In this document: positions 17,925 to 27,151 of the stretch, in pieces | How the letters are laid out: each line of letters starts with the position of its first letter | Position numbering within the stretch: position 1 is the stretch's first letter | NCBI GenBank assembly: GCA_963812915.1 | Contig: CAWEXB010000003.1 | Coordinates: 62,001-126,000 of the forward strand | Origin: JACVRW01 sp963812915 | GTDB taxonomy: Bacteria > Actinomycetota > Thermoleophilia > Solirubrobacterales > Thermoleophilaceae | Direction of reading: 5' to 3' | DNA: 64,000 bases | Notes under the pieces: model-generated | Databases searched by the model: none | Told to the model about the DNA's origin: nothing | What the model saw: the letters and a program-made list of their open reading frames with translations, nothing else | Translations under genes and position numbers: made by a program

Positions 17925-20081
17925 ATGACGACGGTAACCGAGACCAGCAGAACCGCGGCGGTCGGGGAGATCCTCGAAGCCGCACGCACCGACGGGAGGA
18001 CGTCCCTGAGCGCCCCCGAGGCGAAACGCGTCTGCGACGCCTACGGGATCTCCGTGCCGCGCGAGGGCCTCGCCACCTCGGCCGACGAGGCGGTGACGAT
18101 CGCCGAGGACATCGGCTTCCCCGTCGTACTCAAGATCGTCTCGCCGGACATCCTGCACAAGACCGAGGCCGGCGGCGTGCTCGTCGGCCTCGCGTCGGCG
18201 GGCGACGTGTCGGCCGGCTACGAGACGATCGTGGAGAACGCCAGCTCCTACGACGCGAACGCGGAAGTCACCGGCGTTCAGGTGCAACAGATGCTGAGCG
18301 AGGGCACCGAGGTGCTGATCGGCGCGGTCACCGATCCAACCTTCGGGCCGGTCGTGACCTTCGGCATCGGCGGCGTCCTCGTGGAGGTCATGCGCGACGT
18401 GACCTTCCGGCTCGCGCCCACCTCGCGCGCGGACGCGCTCGAGATGGTCGACGGGATCCGCGCCGCCGAGGTGCTTCGCGGGGTCCGGGGCCGCGCCGGC
18501 GTCGACCGCTACGCGCTGGCGGCGACGATCGAGGCGGTCTCCGAGCTCGTCGCCGACTTCCCGGAGATCACCGAGGTCGACCTGAACCCCGTGCTCGCGA
18601 GCGAGGAGGGGGCCGTGGCGGTGGACGCCCGCTTCGTCGTCTCCTTCGAGCCGTCCGACGACCGGCCGCCCCGCTACTCCCGTGAGGAGATCCTGCGGGT
18701 GATGACCAGCCTCATGCGGCCGAGTGCGATCGCGGTGGTCGGGGCCTCGGACTCCGAGGGGAAGATCGGCAACTCGGTCATGCGCAACCTGGTGGACGGG
18801 GGGTTCGCGGGGGAGATCTATCCGGTCAACCCGAAGGCGAGCGAGATCCTCGGCAAGAAGTGCTACCCGGACGTAGCCGAGCTGCCCGACGGGGTGGACG
18901 TGGCGGTATTCGCGATTCCCGCCAAGTTCGTGCCCGACACGCTGGCCAAGGTCGGCGACAAGGGAATACCGGCAGCGGTGTTGATCCCATCGGGATTCGC
19001 GGAGACTGGAGAGACGCAGCTCCAGCGGCAGCTCGTCGAGTCCGCGCGGGAGCACGGCGTCCGCTTCATCGGGCCCAACATCTACGGCGTCTACTACACG
19101 CCCGCGCGCATGAGCGCGGCCTTCACCACGCCCTACGACGTGGAGGGGCCGGTCGCCCTGGCATCGCAGAGCGGCGGCATCGGCATGGCGATCCTCGGCT
19201 TCAGCCGCTCGACCAAGCTCGGCGTATCGGCGATCGTCGGCCTGGGCAACAAGGCCGACATCGACGAGGACGACCTGCTCACGTTCTTCGAGCAGGACGA
19301 CGCGACGAACTGCGTCGCGCTGCACATGGAGGACCTGAAGGATGGTCGCGCCTTCGTGGAGGTGGCCCAGCGCGTCTCGAAGAAGAAGCCGATCGTGGTC
19401 TTGAAGGCCGGCGCGACGCCGGCCGGGACCAAGGCGGCGGCGTCACATACCGCGGCGCTAGCCGGCGACGACAAGATCTACGAGGACATCCTCCGCGAGG
19501 CCGGCGTGGTTCGGGCGCGTGGGCTGCAGGAGCTGCTCCAGTTCGCTCGCTGCCTGCCGATCCTGCCGACGCCCACGGGCGAGAACGTCGTGATCATCAC
19601 GGGTGCTGGGGGCTCGGGAGTGCTGCTCTCCGACGCGTGCTTCAACAACGGCCTCCACCTGATGGAGATGCCGGACGACCTCAACGAGGCGTTCATGGAG
19701 TTCATCCCACCGTTCGGCGCCGCCGGCAACCCGGTGGACATCACCGGCGGTGAGCCGCCCGAGACCTATCGCAGCACCGTTGCGCTCGGGCTGGAGGACG
19801 AGCGCATCCACGGGCTCGTGCTGGGCTACTGGCACACGATCGTGACACCGCCGATGGTCTTCGCCGAGGTGATGACCGAGGTGGTCGAGGAGTTCCGCGG
19901 CCGCGGGATCGAGAAGCCGATCGTGGCTTCGCTCGCCGGCGACGTGGAGGTCGAGGAGGCCTCGCAGTACCTGTTCGATCACGGGATTCCGGCGTTCCCG
20001 TACACGACTGAGACGCCGGTGGAGGTCCTGGCGGCCAAGTACCGCTGGGCGAGGATGGCGGGGTTGCTGGACGGCAGGTGA
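17925..20081 (+). CDS. ADP-forming acyl-CoA (acetate-CoA ligase-type) synthetase
   Basis: 718 residues in beta-alpha order: an ATP-grasp domain (about 20-235, with VLKIVSPDILHKTEAGGV and NPVLASEEG) is followed by CoA-binding and succinyl-CoA-synthetase-like domains (about 255-710: AVVGASDSEGKIGNSV, SQSGGIGMAI, SHTAALAGDD). Couples acyl-CoA cleavage to ATP formation, or activates an acid at ATP cost. Three bases separate it from frc, so it is the same transcript. It may activate the acid that Frc then exchanges. Confidence 0.88.
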   Translation: MTTVTETSRTAAVGEILEAARTDGRTSLSAPEAKRVCDAYGISVPREGLATSADEAVTIAEDIGFPVVLKIVSPDILHKTEAGGVLVGLASAGDVSAGYETIVENASSYDANAEVTGVQVQQMLSEGTEVLIGAVTDPTFGPVVTFGIGGVLVEVMRDVTFRLAPTSRADALEMVDGIRAAEVLRGVRGRAGVDRYALAATIEAVSELVADFPEITEVDLNPVLASEEGAVAVDARFVVSFEPSDDRPPRYSREEILRVMTSLMRPSAIAVVGASDSEGKIGNSVMRNLVDGGFAGEIYPVNPKASEILGKKCYPDVAELPDGVDVAVFAIPAKFVPDTLAKVGDKGIPAAVLIPSGFAETGETQLQRQLVESAREHGVRFIGPNIYGVYYTPARMSAAFTTPYDVEGPVALASQSGGIGMAILGFSRSTKLGVSAIVGLGNKADIDEDDLLTFFEQDDATNCVALHMEDLKDGRAFVEVAQRVSKKKPIVVLKAGATPAGTKAAASHTAALAGDDKIYEDILREAGVVRARGLQELLQFARCLPILPTPTGENVVIITGAGGSGVLLSDACFNNGLHLMEMPDDLNEAFMEFIPPFGAAGNPVDITGGEPPETYRSTVALGLEDERIHGLVLGYWHTIVTPPMVFAEVMTEVVEEFRGRGIEKPIVASLAGDVEVEEASQYLFDHGIPAFPYTTETPVEVLAAKYRWARMAGLLDGR

Positions 20082-20142
20082 GGAAGGGCTGACGCCGCGG
20101 CCGCATTGGCGGCCTCGGCCCTGGGAGGACGAGGGGAGAGTC

Positions 20143-21642
20143 ATGGCACATGTGGAGAACCGGGTTGCGGGCCCAGTCACGTTGGACCGGGAGGGTGAGG
20201 AGCGCGTCTGGCGCGCGGGCAAGCTGCCGCCGATGAAGATCCGCAAGCTGCCGGAGGCGCCGGCGGCGGCGCACATACTCGGGCCGGCGATGATCCTCGT
20301 CGCGCTCGGGGTCGGGTTCGGAGAGACCTACCTCTGGCCGCGACTCGTGATCGTCTTCGGGCCGGACATCCGATGGCTGTTCACGGTTGGAGTCCTCGTC
20401 CAGACCGTGGTGATGCTCGAGATGGCCCGTTATGCGATGGCCACCGGCGAGTCGATCTTCTTCGGCGCGGCGCGCATATGGCTGCCGCTCATGTGGATGT
20501 TCTTCCCATCGCCGCCCTGGTCTACATCTGGCCGGGGCACATCTCCGGTGGCGCGGAGGCGCTCGAGGAGATCACCGGCATCTCGTGGCAGGTGTCCGCG
20601 ACCGTCGGCCTGCTCATCATCGGGGTCATGTTCACGATCGTCAGGTACATCTACAACTTCATCGAGGGACTGCTGGCGTTCGCGGTCGGCGTCCTCGTGA
20701 TCGGCTCCGCGATCGTGGGAGCGATGGTGGGGAGCATGCACGACCTCGGCGTGACCCTGGCGGGCACCGTCCGCTTCGACACGTGGATCCCGTCCGAGGC
20801 CTTCACGGCGGCGTTCTTCCCGGTCGTCGTCGGCGCGCTGGCCTTCGCCGGCCCATCCGGCATGCAGCAGATGTGGTACACGCTGTGGCTGCGCGACAAG
20901 GGTGCGGGAATGGGCTCGCACATCCCGAAGGTCCGTGGCCTGCTGCACGCGGAGCGAGGAGGAGACGATCCCCGAAGCCGGATCGATGTTCGACACCGAC
21001 GATCCGGAGGAGATGCGCAAGTGGCAGGGCTGGCGCAAGTGGGTCACCTTCGACGCGCTCGTGCTCTTCTTCGGCATCACGATGCTGGTCACGATCATCT
21101 TCACGGTCATGGCCCTGAACGCCGCCGAGCTCAACCCCGAGGCCCGGACCGCGCTGCTGGAGGGCGACCGCGACGTCGCGCTGCCGGCGATGGGGGACGC
21201 GTTCGCGGAGGCCGCCAGCTACTTCGACACGCTGTTCTTCATTTTCATCGCAATCGTTGGGTTCAAGGCGAGCGTCGGCCTGTTCGACGCCTTCGCCCGC
21301 GGGCAGTCCGACATGACGTACTACTTCCTGCCGGGTGCAAAGCGCCTCAAGATGTCCTACCTGTACGGGATCTACCTGTGGTTCGTGATCATCTTCGGGA
21401 TCATCATCCTGAACTTCGGTCCGGCCGACGGCCCGGAGGGCATCCTGGACATCCTGGCGTTCCTGTCGGCGTTCGTGATGGGGGCCTACTGCCTGACCCT
21501 CGCGGCGGTGAACAACATCAGGCTGCCGAAGAAGCTCCGGCCGCACTGGGCCTTCACGGTGGTCCTGGTGCTGGGCGGGATCGGGTACCTGACGGCGATC
21601 ATGTACAGCGTCATCAAGTACGGCGTCTCGGACATCGGCTGA
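20143..21642 (+). pseudogene. Nramp-like membrane transporter, two frameshifts
   Basis: About 500 residues, roughly 11 hydrophobic segments; relative of the Nramp/LeuT-fold family (LGPAMILVALGVGFGETYLWPR in place of the usual first helix). The Asp-Pro-Gly-Asn metal motif of true Mn/Fe transporters is absent; GVGFGE stands there. The frame breaks at about 20504 (one base missing in a C run, before PIAALVYIWPG) and at about 20955 (one extra base, before EEETIPEAGSMFD). Both sides of each break remain well conserved. As the only transporter in the cluster, it may import the organic acid; that is inference. Confidence 0.75.
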
Positions 21643-21656
21643 TGGCGGCCGGCCAG

Positions 21657-21702
21657 CGCGGAGACCGCCGGCCATGAGCCGGCGCAGGAGCCGGTCTCCG
21701 CG
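21657..21702. terminator. Long inverted repeat after the transporter gene
   Basis: Perfect 11-bp arms CGCGGAGACCG (21657-21667) and CGGTCTCCGCG (21692-21702) with a 24-base loop, starting 15 bp after the transporter stop. It encloses the ATG at 21674, so it may be an attenuator controlling the next gene, or a processing site separating cluster halves. There is no U-run. Confidence 0.45.
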
Positions 21703-22226
21703 GCCTTGGGCGAGCCTCGACCGCCGGCAGGTGGTGGAGCTGACCGTGCCGGGGGTGGTGATCGGCCTGCTCGGCGGTGATGATCCTGGGAGTCGTGGTC
21801 GCGGGCACTGGCGAGCCCTTCCACGTTGCCCTGTTCGCGGCCGTTTCGCTCGGCGTGCCCCTGGCGGTGGCCGGTGCCGGGTACGAGATCCTGGTGGCCC
21901 AGGGCAGGATCCCGCTGGGCATGCTGACGCCCGTCGCGCTGTACTGGGCCGTCGCCTTCACCTGTCGCGCGTGTTCCAGACGGGGTTGCTGGATCTCTAC
22001 GCCGGATCAGAGGTCGCGGTGCCGTACGGCTGGCTGGACTTCCTCGCCTATCAGGCCCTGGTCAGCGTGGGCTTCGGAATCGGCTACTGGTGGCTGCACG
22101 AGAACTTCGCTCCGATCTGGTGGATCCGCATCCGCGACCGCAATCCCGTCGCCGAGCACCTCCTCCGGGTCAAGCTCCAGTACGCGGGCGCGGTGGAGGC
22201 AGCAGCGCGCCGAGCGGCGGAGGTAA
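21674..22226 (+). pseudogene. Unknown integral membrane protein, at least two frameshifts
   Basis: I do not recognise this family. Reassembled across breaks near 21776 (one extra base) and 21959 (one base missing), it gives about 180 residues with four or five hydrophobic stretches: VPGVVIGLLGG, VMILGVVVAG, VALFAAVSLGVPLAVAG, LTPVALYWAVAF, ALVSVGFGIGYWWL, then WWIRIRDRNPVAEHLLRVK. Start (ATG 21674 inside a hairpin, or a later GTG) and end (TAA 22224-22226 in the other frame) are uncertain. Sitting between the Nramp-like gene and sucC-like gene, it could be a transporter accessory subunit. Confidence 0.5.
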
Positions 22227-22229
22227 CCG

Positions 22230-23395
22230 GTGGACCTGCTCGAGTACCAGGGAAAGCAGCTGTTCGCCCGGCACGGCGTGCCGGTGCCGGCGGGGCGCCC
22301 GGCGAGCACCGTCGACGAGGCCGTCACGGCGGCCGACGCGGTGGGCTACCCGTGCGTCGTCAAGGCCCAGGTTCAGATCGGCGGACGCGGCAAGCTGGGC
22401 GGCATCAAGGTGGCCGCGGAGCCGGGAGGAGGTCCGCGAGCACGCCGAGGCAGATCCTCGGAATGGACATCCGCGGCTTGCGGGTCCACGAGGTCTGGAT
22501 CGAGGAGGCGTCGGAGATCGAGGCCGAGTACTACGCGTCGATCGTCTTCGACCGCAGCGCCAAGGCTCCGCTCATCCTGTTCTCCACCAGGGGCGGCGTG
22601 GACATCGAGCAGGTGGCCGAGGAGGATCCGGGGGCGATCGCGAGCCTGCACGTGGATCCGCTGCTCGGGTTTCAGCAGTTCCAGGGGAGGCGGCTGGCGT
22701 TCGAGGCGGGAATCGACGCCGACCTCGTGCGCCCGCTGACCGCCCTGCTGGGGAAGCTCTACGAGGCCTTCGTGGGCGAGGACGCGATGCTCATCGAGGT
22801 CAATCCGCTGATCGTCACCCCGGAGCGGGAGCTGCGGGCGCTGGACGCAAAGGTGACCCTCGACGGCAACGCGCTGTTCCGCCACCCGGACAACGCGGCT
22901 CTCCGGAACCCCTCCGCCGAGGATGCGCAGGAGCAGATGGCCAAGGAGCGCGGGCTGACCTACGTCAAGCTCGACGGGGACATCGGCATCCTGGGGAACG
23001 GCGCCGGGCTCGTGATGTCCACGCTGGATGTCGTCGCGCAGGCGGGAGGCCGCCCCGCCAACTTCCTCGACGCCGGCGGCGGCTCGAAGGCCGACGCGAT
23101 CGTGGCGGCCGTCGAGGTGATCCTCTCGGACGCGAAGGTCCGGGCGGTGCTGTTCAACATCTTCGGCGGGATCACCCGCTGCGACGAGGTCGCGAAGGGC
23201 CTGATCGAGGCCTTCGAGCGGGTGCAGCCTCGGGTGCCGTTCGTGGTGCGCCTCGACGGCACGAACGACGAGGAGGGGCGGCAGCTCTTGAGCGACGCCG
23301 ACCTCCCTGGGCTCGTGGTCGAGGCGACGATGCTCGGCGCGGCCGAGCGCGTCGTCGAGCTCGCCGCGCGGCCGCCGGCCCTGCAGGCGCGATGA
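22230..23395 (+). pseudogene. sucC: Succinyl-CoA synthetase beta-subunit-like ATP-grasp protein, two frameshifts
   Basis: Beta subunit of an ADP/GDP-forming CoA ligase. GTG 22230 follows GGAGG and opens VDLLEYQGKQLFARHGVPVP, the canonical N-terminus. The frame shifts at about 22427 (extra G before EEVREHAEA) and at about 22449 (extra G before QILGMDIRGL), then runs to the end with VNPL, FLDAGGGSKADA and NIFGGITRCDEVA. Every other segment is intact. Paired with the alpha subunit by a 4-bp overlap. In this setting it may act on malate or another acid rather than serve the TCA cycle. Confidence 0.82.
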
Positions 23396-24270
23396 GCATC
23401 CTGGTCGATCGCGAGACACGCGTTTGCGTGTCGGGCATCACCGGGCGCGAGGGCACCTTTCACGCGCTGAACAACAAGCGCTACGGCACGGGCGTGGTGT
23501 CCGGCGTGACCCCGGGCAAGGGCGGCCAGCGGGTCGACGGCATCCCGGTGTTCAACTCCTTCCGCGAGGCGGTCGCCCGGACCGACGCCAACACCGCGAT
23601 GGTCTTCGTGCCGGCCCGGTTTGCGGCCGACTCGATCCTCGAGGCCGCGGACGCCGGGATCCGGACGATCGTGGCGATCACCGAGGGCATTCCGGCGCAC
23701 GACGAGCTGCGCATGAGCGCCCACCTGAGCGTGCTGGACGACGTACGGCTGATCGGGCCGAACTGCCCGGGGGTGCTGTCGCCGGGCAAGGCCAACGTGG
23801 GAATCATCCCGGCCGCCTTCTTCCGGGAGGGCAACGTCGGGGTGGTGTCGCGCTCCGGCACGCTGACTTACCAGATCGGCAACGAGCTCGCGCAGCGCGG
23901 CTTCGGCAACTCCTCCATCGTCGGCATCGGCGGCGATCCCGTGCCCGGCTCCAGCTTCATCGACGTGCTCGCGCTGTTCGAGGCCGACTCGGAGACCGAG
24001 CTCGTCGTGATGAGCGGCGAGATCGGAGGCTCGGCCGAGGAGGAGGCCGCCCAGTTCATCGCCGACGAGGTGTCGAAGCCGGTGGTCGGCTACATCGCCG
24101 GGTTCACCGCGCCGCCGGGAAAGACCATGGGGCACGCGGGGGCGATCGTGTCGGGATCCAAGGGGACGGCCCGGGCCAAGGCGGAGGCGCTGGAGGCGGT
24201 CGGAGTTCGGGTCGGGCGCACGCCGACCGAGGTGTCGGACATCGTCGTAGAGATCCTCGACGGTTCCTGA
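23392..24270 (+). CDS. sucD: Succinyl-CoA synthetase alpha-subunit-like protein
   Basis: 292 residues, normal for the family. CoA-binding Rossmann domain begins VCVSGITGREGTFHALNN; the phosphorylated active-site histidine lies in MGHAGAIVSGSKGTA near residue 245; GPNCPGVLSPG is conserved. ATG 23392 overlaps the beta-subunit stop (ATGA). Forms the catalytic heterodimer with the preceding gene product and ends the CoA cluster. Malate-CoA ligase is a close alternative. Confidence 0.9.
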   Translation: MSILVDRETRVCVSGITGREGTFHALNNKRYGTGVVSGVTPGKGGQRVDGIPVFNSFREAVARTDANTAMVFVPARFAADSILEAADAGIRTIVAITEGIPAHDELRMSAHLSVLDDVRLIGPNCPGVLSPGKANVGIIPAAFFREGNVGVVSRSGTLTYQIGNELAQRGFGNSSIVGIGGDPVPGSSFIDVLALFEADSETELVVMSGEIGGSAEEEAAQFIADEVSKPVVGYIAGFTAPPGKTMGHAGAIVSGSKGTARAKAEALEAVGVRVGRTPTEVSDIVVEILDGS

Positions 24271-24653
24271 CGGGCCATGCTCGAGCTCGAGGATGTCGGC
24301 GGGCGCGGCTCGCCTAGCGGCGGACGGCCGCCCACACGCGCGAGAGGGCACGCGCGGCCGTATCGGCGCCACGTCTGCCGGACCACACGTTGTCCGCACC
24401 GCCGGAGAACGGCACGCGTGCCGCGGTGGCGTTGCGCGCGGCGTCGTCGAGGAGCTCCTGATCTTCGGAGGACAGGGGCTCCATGGGAGCGAGCATGTTT
24501 GGGTTCTGAGTCTTCATTTTCGTATCGGATCCTCGGGAAAGGGACTCTGGTTAGGGGGAGGATGTGCGAGCCCTTGCACATGGAGACTGAGGTGGCCAGA
24601 CCTCAATTCCAGACTAGCGACCGACTGAAAGTGGGCCTGCGGCGGGAAGTCCG
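24271..24653. other. 383-bp stretch with only one small minus-strand candidate gene
   Basis: Between sucD and the ketopantoate reductase gene. It contains the minus-strand reading frame at 24314-24517 described separately. The right part (24520-24653) is less GC-rich than its surroundings and probably carries the promoters for both directions. I see no tRNA, repeat or clear terminator. Confidence 0.5.
24314..24517 (-). CDS. Small hypothetical protein
   Basis: 67 residues: begins MKTQNPNMLAPMEPLSSEDQ and ends GADTAARALSRVWAAVRR. Acidic start, basic amphipathic end, no signal or membrane segment. GAGG lies about 12 bases before the ATG. No family recognised; supported mainly by a sensible amino-acid composition and lack of any competing gene. 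Could be a chance frame. Confidence 0.4.
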   Translation of the reverse strand: MKTQNPNMLAPMEPLSSEDQELLDDAARNATAARVPFSGGADNVWSGRRGADTAARALSRVWAAVRR

Positions 24654-25664
24654 ATGAGGATCGCCGTCCTAGGCGCGGGGGCCATCGGCGCGTACGTGGG
24701 TGCAGCGCTGGCGCGCGGTGGCGCCGACGTGCACCTGATCGCCCGGGGCGACAATCTCGACGCGATTCGCCGCAGCGGGGTTCGGGTGCGCTCTCCGCGC
24801 GGCGACTTCGAGGCCCACCCTCCCGCCACGGACGATTCGCGCGAGGTCGGACCCGTCGACTTCGTGTTCCTCGGGCTGAAGGCGCACTCGTATGCGAGCT
24901 GCAATTCGATGCTCGAGCCGCTCCTGCACGAGGACACCGCGGTCGTCCCCGCACAGAACGGCATTCCCTGGTGGTATTTCCACCGCCTGGAGGGTCCGTA
25001 TGAGGGGCGACGGATCGAGGCGGTCGATCCCAGGGGCGCCGTGTCGCGGGCGATTCCACCGGAGCGTGCGATCGGCTGCGTCGCCTTCCCGGGGACGGCG
25101 CTGGCCGAACCGGGCGTGGTCGAGCATTACGAGGGCACGCGCTTCTCGATCGGCGAGCCGGACGGGTCGATCTCGGAGCGCTGCTCCAGGTTCAGCGAGG
25201 CCATGATCGCGGGCGGCCTCAAGTGTCCAGTCGAGGAGCGGCTTCGGGACGACATCTGGGTCAAGCTGATGGGCAACGTCGCGTTCAACCCGCTCAGCAT
25301 CCTGACCCGCGCCACGCTCGCCGCGATGTGCGGCCACGAGCCCACGCGAGCTCTCGTGGCCCGGATCATGGGTGAGTCGCTTGAGATCGCGCGCGCCGTC
25401 GGGGCAGACCCCTCGATCTCGATCGAGCGCCGGATGGAGGGCGCGAAGGGGGTGGGCGAGCACAAGCCCTCGACGCTCCAGGATCTCGAGGCTGGCAAGC
25501 CCCTGGAGCTGGCGGCCCTCGTCGACGCCGTCGTCGAGCTCGCCGACCTCACGGGTGTGGAGGCGCCCAGCCTGCGAGCGGTGGCGGCGGCCAGCGGCTT
25601 GCTGGCGGAGACGCTCGACCTCAAGCCTGCCGAGACAGCAGCGCCCTCCGCTCGTTCTCAGTGA
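24654..25664 (+). CDS. 2-dehydropantoate 2-reductase family protein
   Basis: 336 residues of the ApbA/PanE family. N-terminal NADP fold begins RIAVLGAGAIGAYVGAALA; PAQNGIPWWYFHRL and the C-terminal KLMGNVAFNPLSILT helix, with catalytic Lys and Asn, match. Reduces ketopantoate in pantothenate/CoA synthesis in the classical enzyme; longer members like this one are often annotated only to family level. GCGGGAAG precedes the ATG. Overlaps the convergent thioesterase gene by 44 bp. Confidence 0.85.
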   Translation: MRIAVLGAGAIGAYVGAALARGGADVHLIARGDNLDAIRRSGVRVRSPRGDFEAHPPATDDSREVGPVDFVFLGLKAHSYASCNSMLEPLLHEDTAVVPAQNGIPWWYFHRLEGPYEGRRIEAVDPRGAVSRAIPPERAIGCVAFPGTALAEPGVVEHYEGTRFSIGEPDGSISERCSRFSEAMIAGGLKCPVEERLRDDIWVKLMGNVAFNPLSILTRATLAAMCGHEPTRALVARIMGESLEIARAVGADPSISIERRMEGAKGVGEHKPSTLQDLEAGKPLELAALVDAVVELADLTGVEAPSLRAVAAASGLLAETLDLKPAETAAPSARSQ

Positions 25665-26031
25665 GCTCCCGCGCGCGCCTCGTCTTCTCATCCCAGGCAA
25701 CCAGGACGGCCCGGCCCTCGACGGCGACGTTGCCGTCCGCGAGCACTAGGCGGTTCTCGAGCTCCACGCGCGAGCGCCCCAGCGAGGCGACCCGGCATTC
25801 GCCGATCAGGTAGCGGTCCTCGATGCGGACCTCGCGCCGGTAGTCGAGCTCGACGTGGGCGAGAACGTAGCCCGTGAACGGCAGGTCCGGCAGGGTGGCG
25901 CGGAAGAACGCCGCGCGCACCTCCTCGAGCAGTTCGTGGAAGACGGCCTGGTTCACGTGCCCGAGCGCGTCCAGGTCCCTGTGGCGCAGGGGAAGCTCGG
26001 CTCGCACGGGAGCGGGCTCGTGACTCGCCAT
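25621..26031 (-). CDS. Acyl-CoA thioesterase (4HBT hot-dog fold)
   Basis: 136 residues. The 4-hydroxybenzoyl-CoA thioesterase motif DLDALGHVNQAVF places the catalytic Asp at about residue 20, followed by the long hot-dog helix HELLEEVRAAFF and strands ending VEGRAVLVAWD. Probably hydrolyses medium or aromatic acyl-CoA in the cytoplasm as a homotetramer. Convergent with the reductase gene, with a 44-bp 3' overlap. Confidence 0.85.
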   Translation of the reverse strand: MASHEPAPVRAELPLRHRDLDALGHVNQAVFHELLEEVRAAFFRATLPDLPFTGYVLAHVELDYRREVRIEDRYLIGECRVASLGRSRVELENRLVLADGNVAVEGRAVLVAWDEKTRRARELTENERRALLSRQA

Positions 26032-26111
26032 CGCTTGCTACTACCCGCCGCGAGGCGAGGCTAGGCCGTGGGTCGCCCCCGGCCGCCCGGCTCCGCCGGC
26101 CGCCCCGGGCA

Positions 26112-27101
26112 TCACCTGCGCCGGCGGCGCGGTGCGGCGGAGCCCTCCTCGGACGAGAGCACCCGCTCCGCCTCGCGCTCTACGCGCTCCAGCGCCCGCT
26201 GGGCCTGCTGCGCCGCCTTGCGCGCGGCGCGCTTCGTCGCATCCGCGTCCTGCACGGCCTTGCGGGCGTCGCGCTCGGCGCGCTCGGCGCCCTGCACGGC
26301 CTTCCGGGCCGCGCGCTCGGCCCGAACGGCGTCCTTTCGGTCCGCCGCGGCGGCATCGGCACGCTCGCGTACGCCCGCCGCGTCCTGTTCGGCGTCGGCG
26401 AGCGTCGAGCCGGCTTCCTCGGCCTCCGCCCGCGCCTCGCGGACCCGTCCCTGGAGCTCGGCGAGCTCTTCCCCGCGGTCGCCGCGCCGCTTCGCTGCCG
26501 GCTCGTCGGCCCGGCCGCGGCCGCGCCCGCGCGTGGCCCGGCTCGCCGCGCCGGCCCGGGCTCTCGTCCTCTTCGCCGGTTCGCTCGCTGGCTCGGGTTC
26601 GCCCACGGCCAACGCTCCCAACGCGACCGGTTCGCGCTCGCGGACGAAACGCCCGGCGGCGAGCTCCGCGCGAGCACGCTCGTCGAGGGCCGCCGCATGC
26701 AGGGTCGCTCGCAAACGCGGCTCCAGCCCTCCGCTGCGGCCCGCCTCGCCGCCGATCGCCACCGCCGCCTCCGCCAGCCGTGATACCAGCTCCCGTTCGC
26801 GCTCGCCGGCCTCGCGGAGCTCGGCGCGGTCGCCGCCGGCCAGCAGACGCTCCTGGGCCGCGCGCAGGGCGTCGCCGGCGTCCAGCAGCTCGCGGAGGTC
26901 GTCACGCCGCGTGCGGACCGCCTGGTTGAGCGCCCAGGCGCCGACGGTCGGCTTGCGCAGGCCCTTCACCCGGTCGGCGTCGGGCCGCCGGTCCGCCCGC
27001 CGGAGAGCGCGGACGAGCTCGTCGCGCGCCTTCACGAACTCGTCCAGGGGCAGTCCGTAGAGTCGGTCGATCTCGGCTTCGAGGTCGCGAGGGTCGGGCA
27101 T
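26112..27101 (-). CDS. Coiled-coil hypothetical protein, actinobacterial type
   Basis: 329 residues. The N-terminal ~90 residues are globular with LYGLPLDEFVKARDELVRAL and GLRKPTVGAWALNQAVR; residues about 160-210 are a basic Ala/Arg-rich linker; residues about 210-320 form a long Glu/Arg/Ala coiled coil ending in a short Arg run. No membrane segment. I know similar unnamed proteins from actinobacteria but no function. The low-complexity second half makes homology searches misleading. Confidence 0.75.
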   Translation of the reverse strand: MPDPRDLEAEIDRLYGLPLDEFVKARDELVRALRRADRRPDADRVKGLRKPTVGAWALNQAVRTRRDDLRELLDAGDALRAAQERLLAGGDRAELREAGERERELVSRLAEAAVAIGGEAGRSGGLEPRLRATLHAAALDERARAELAAGRFVREREPVALGALAVGEPEPASEPAKRTRARAGAASRATRGRGRGRADEPAAKRRGDRGEELAELQGRVREARAEAEEAGSTLADAEQDAAGVRERADAAAADRKDAVRAERAARKAVQGAERAERDARKAVQDADATKRAARKAAQQAQRALERVEREAERVLSSEEGSAAPRRRRR

Positions 27102-27151
27102 TCACGGAATGGTGCCGGACGAGCCGCTTACGAACAGTAACCTCAGGAGGA

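Noticed and set aside
21674..23395. Single 573-residue frame joining the membrane protein and the SucC-like C-terminus
   Set aside because: It is an artefact of the frameshifts: the middle reads nonsense, and a canonical SucC N-terminus starts at GTG 22230 in another frame.
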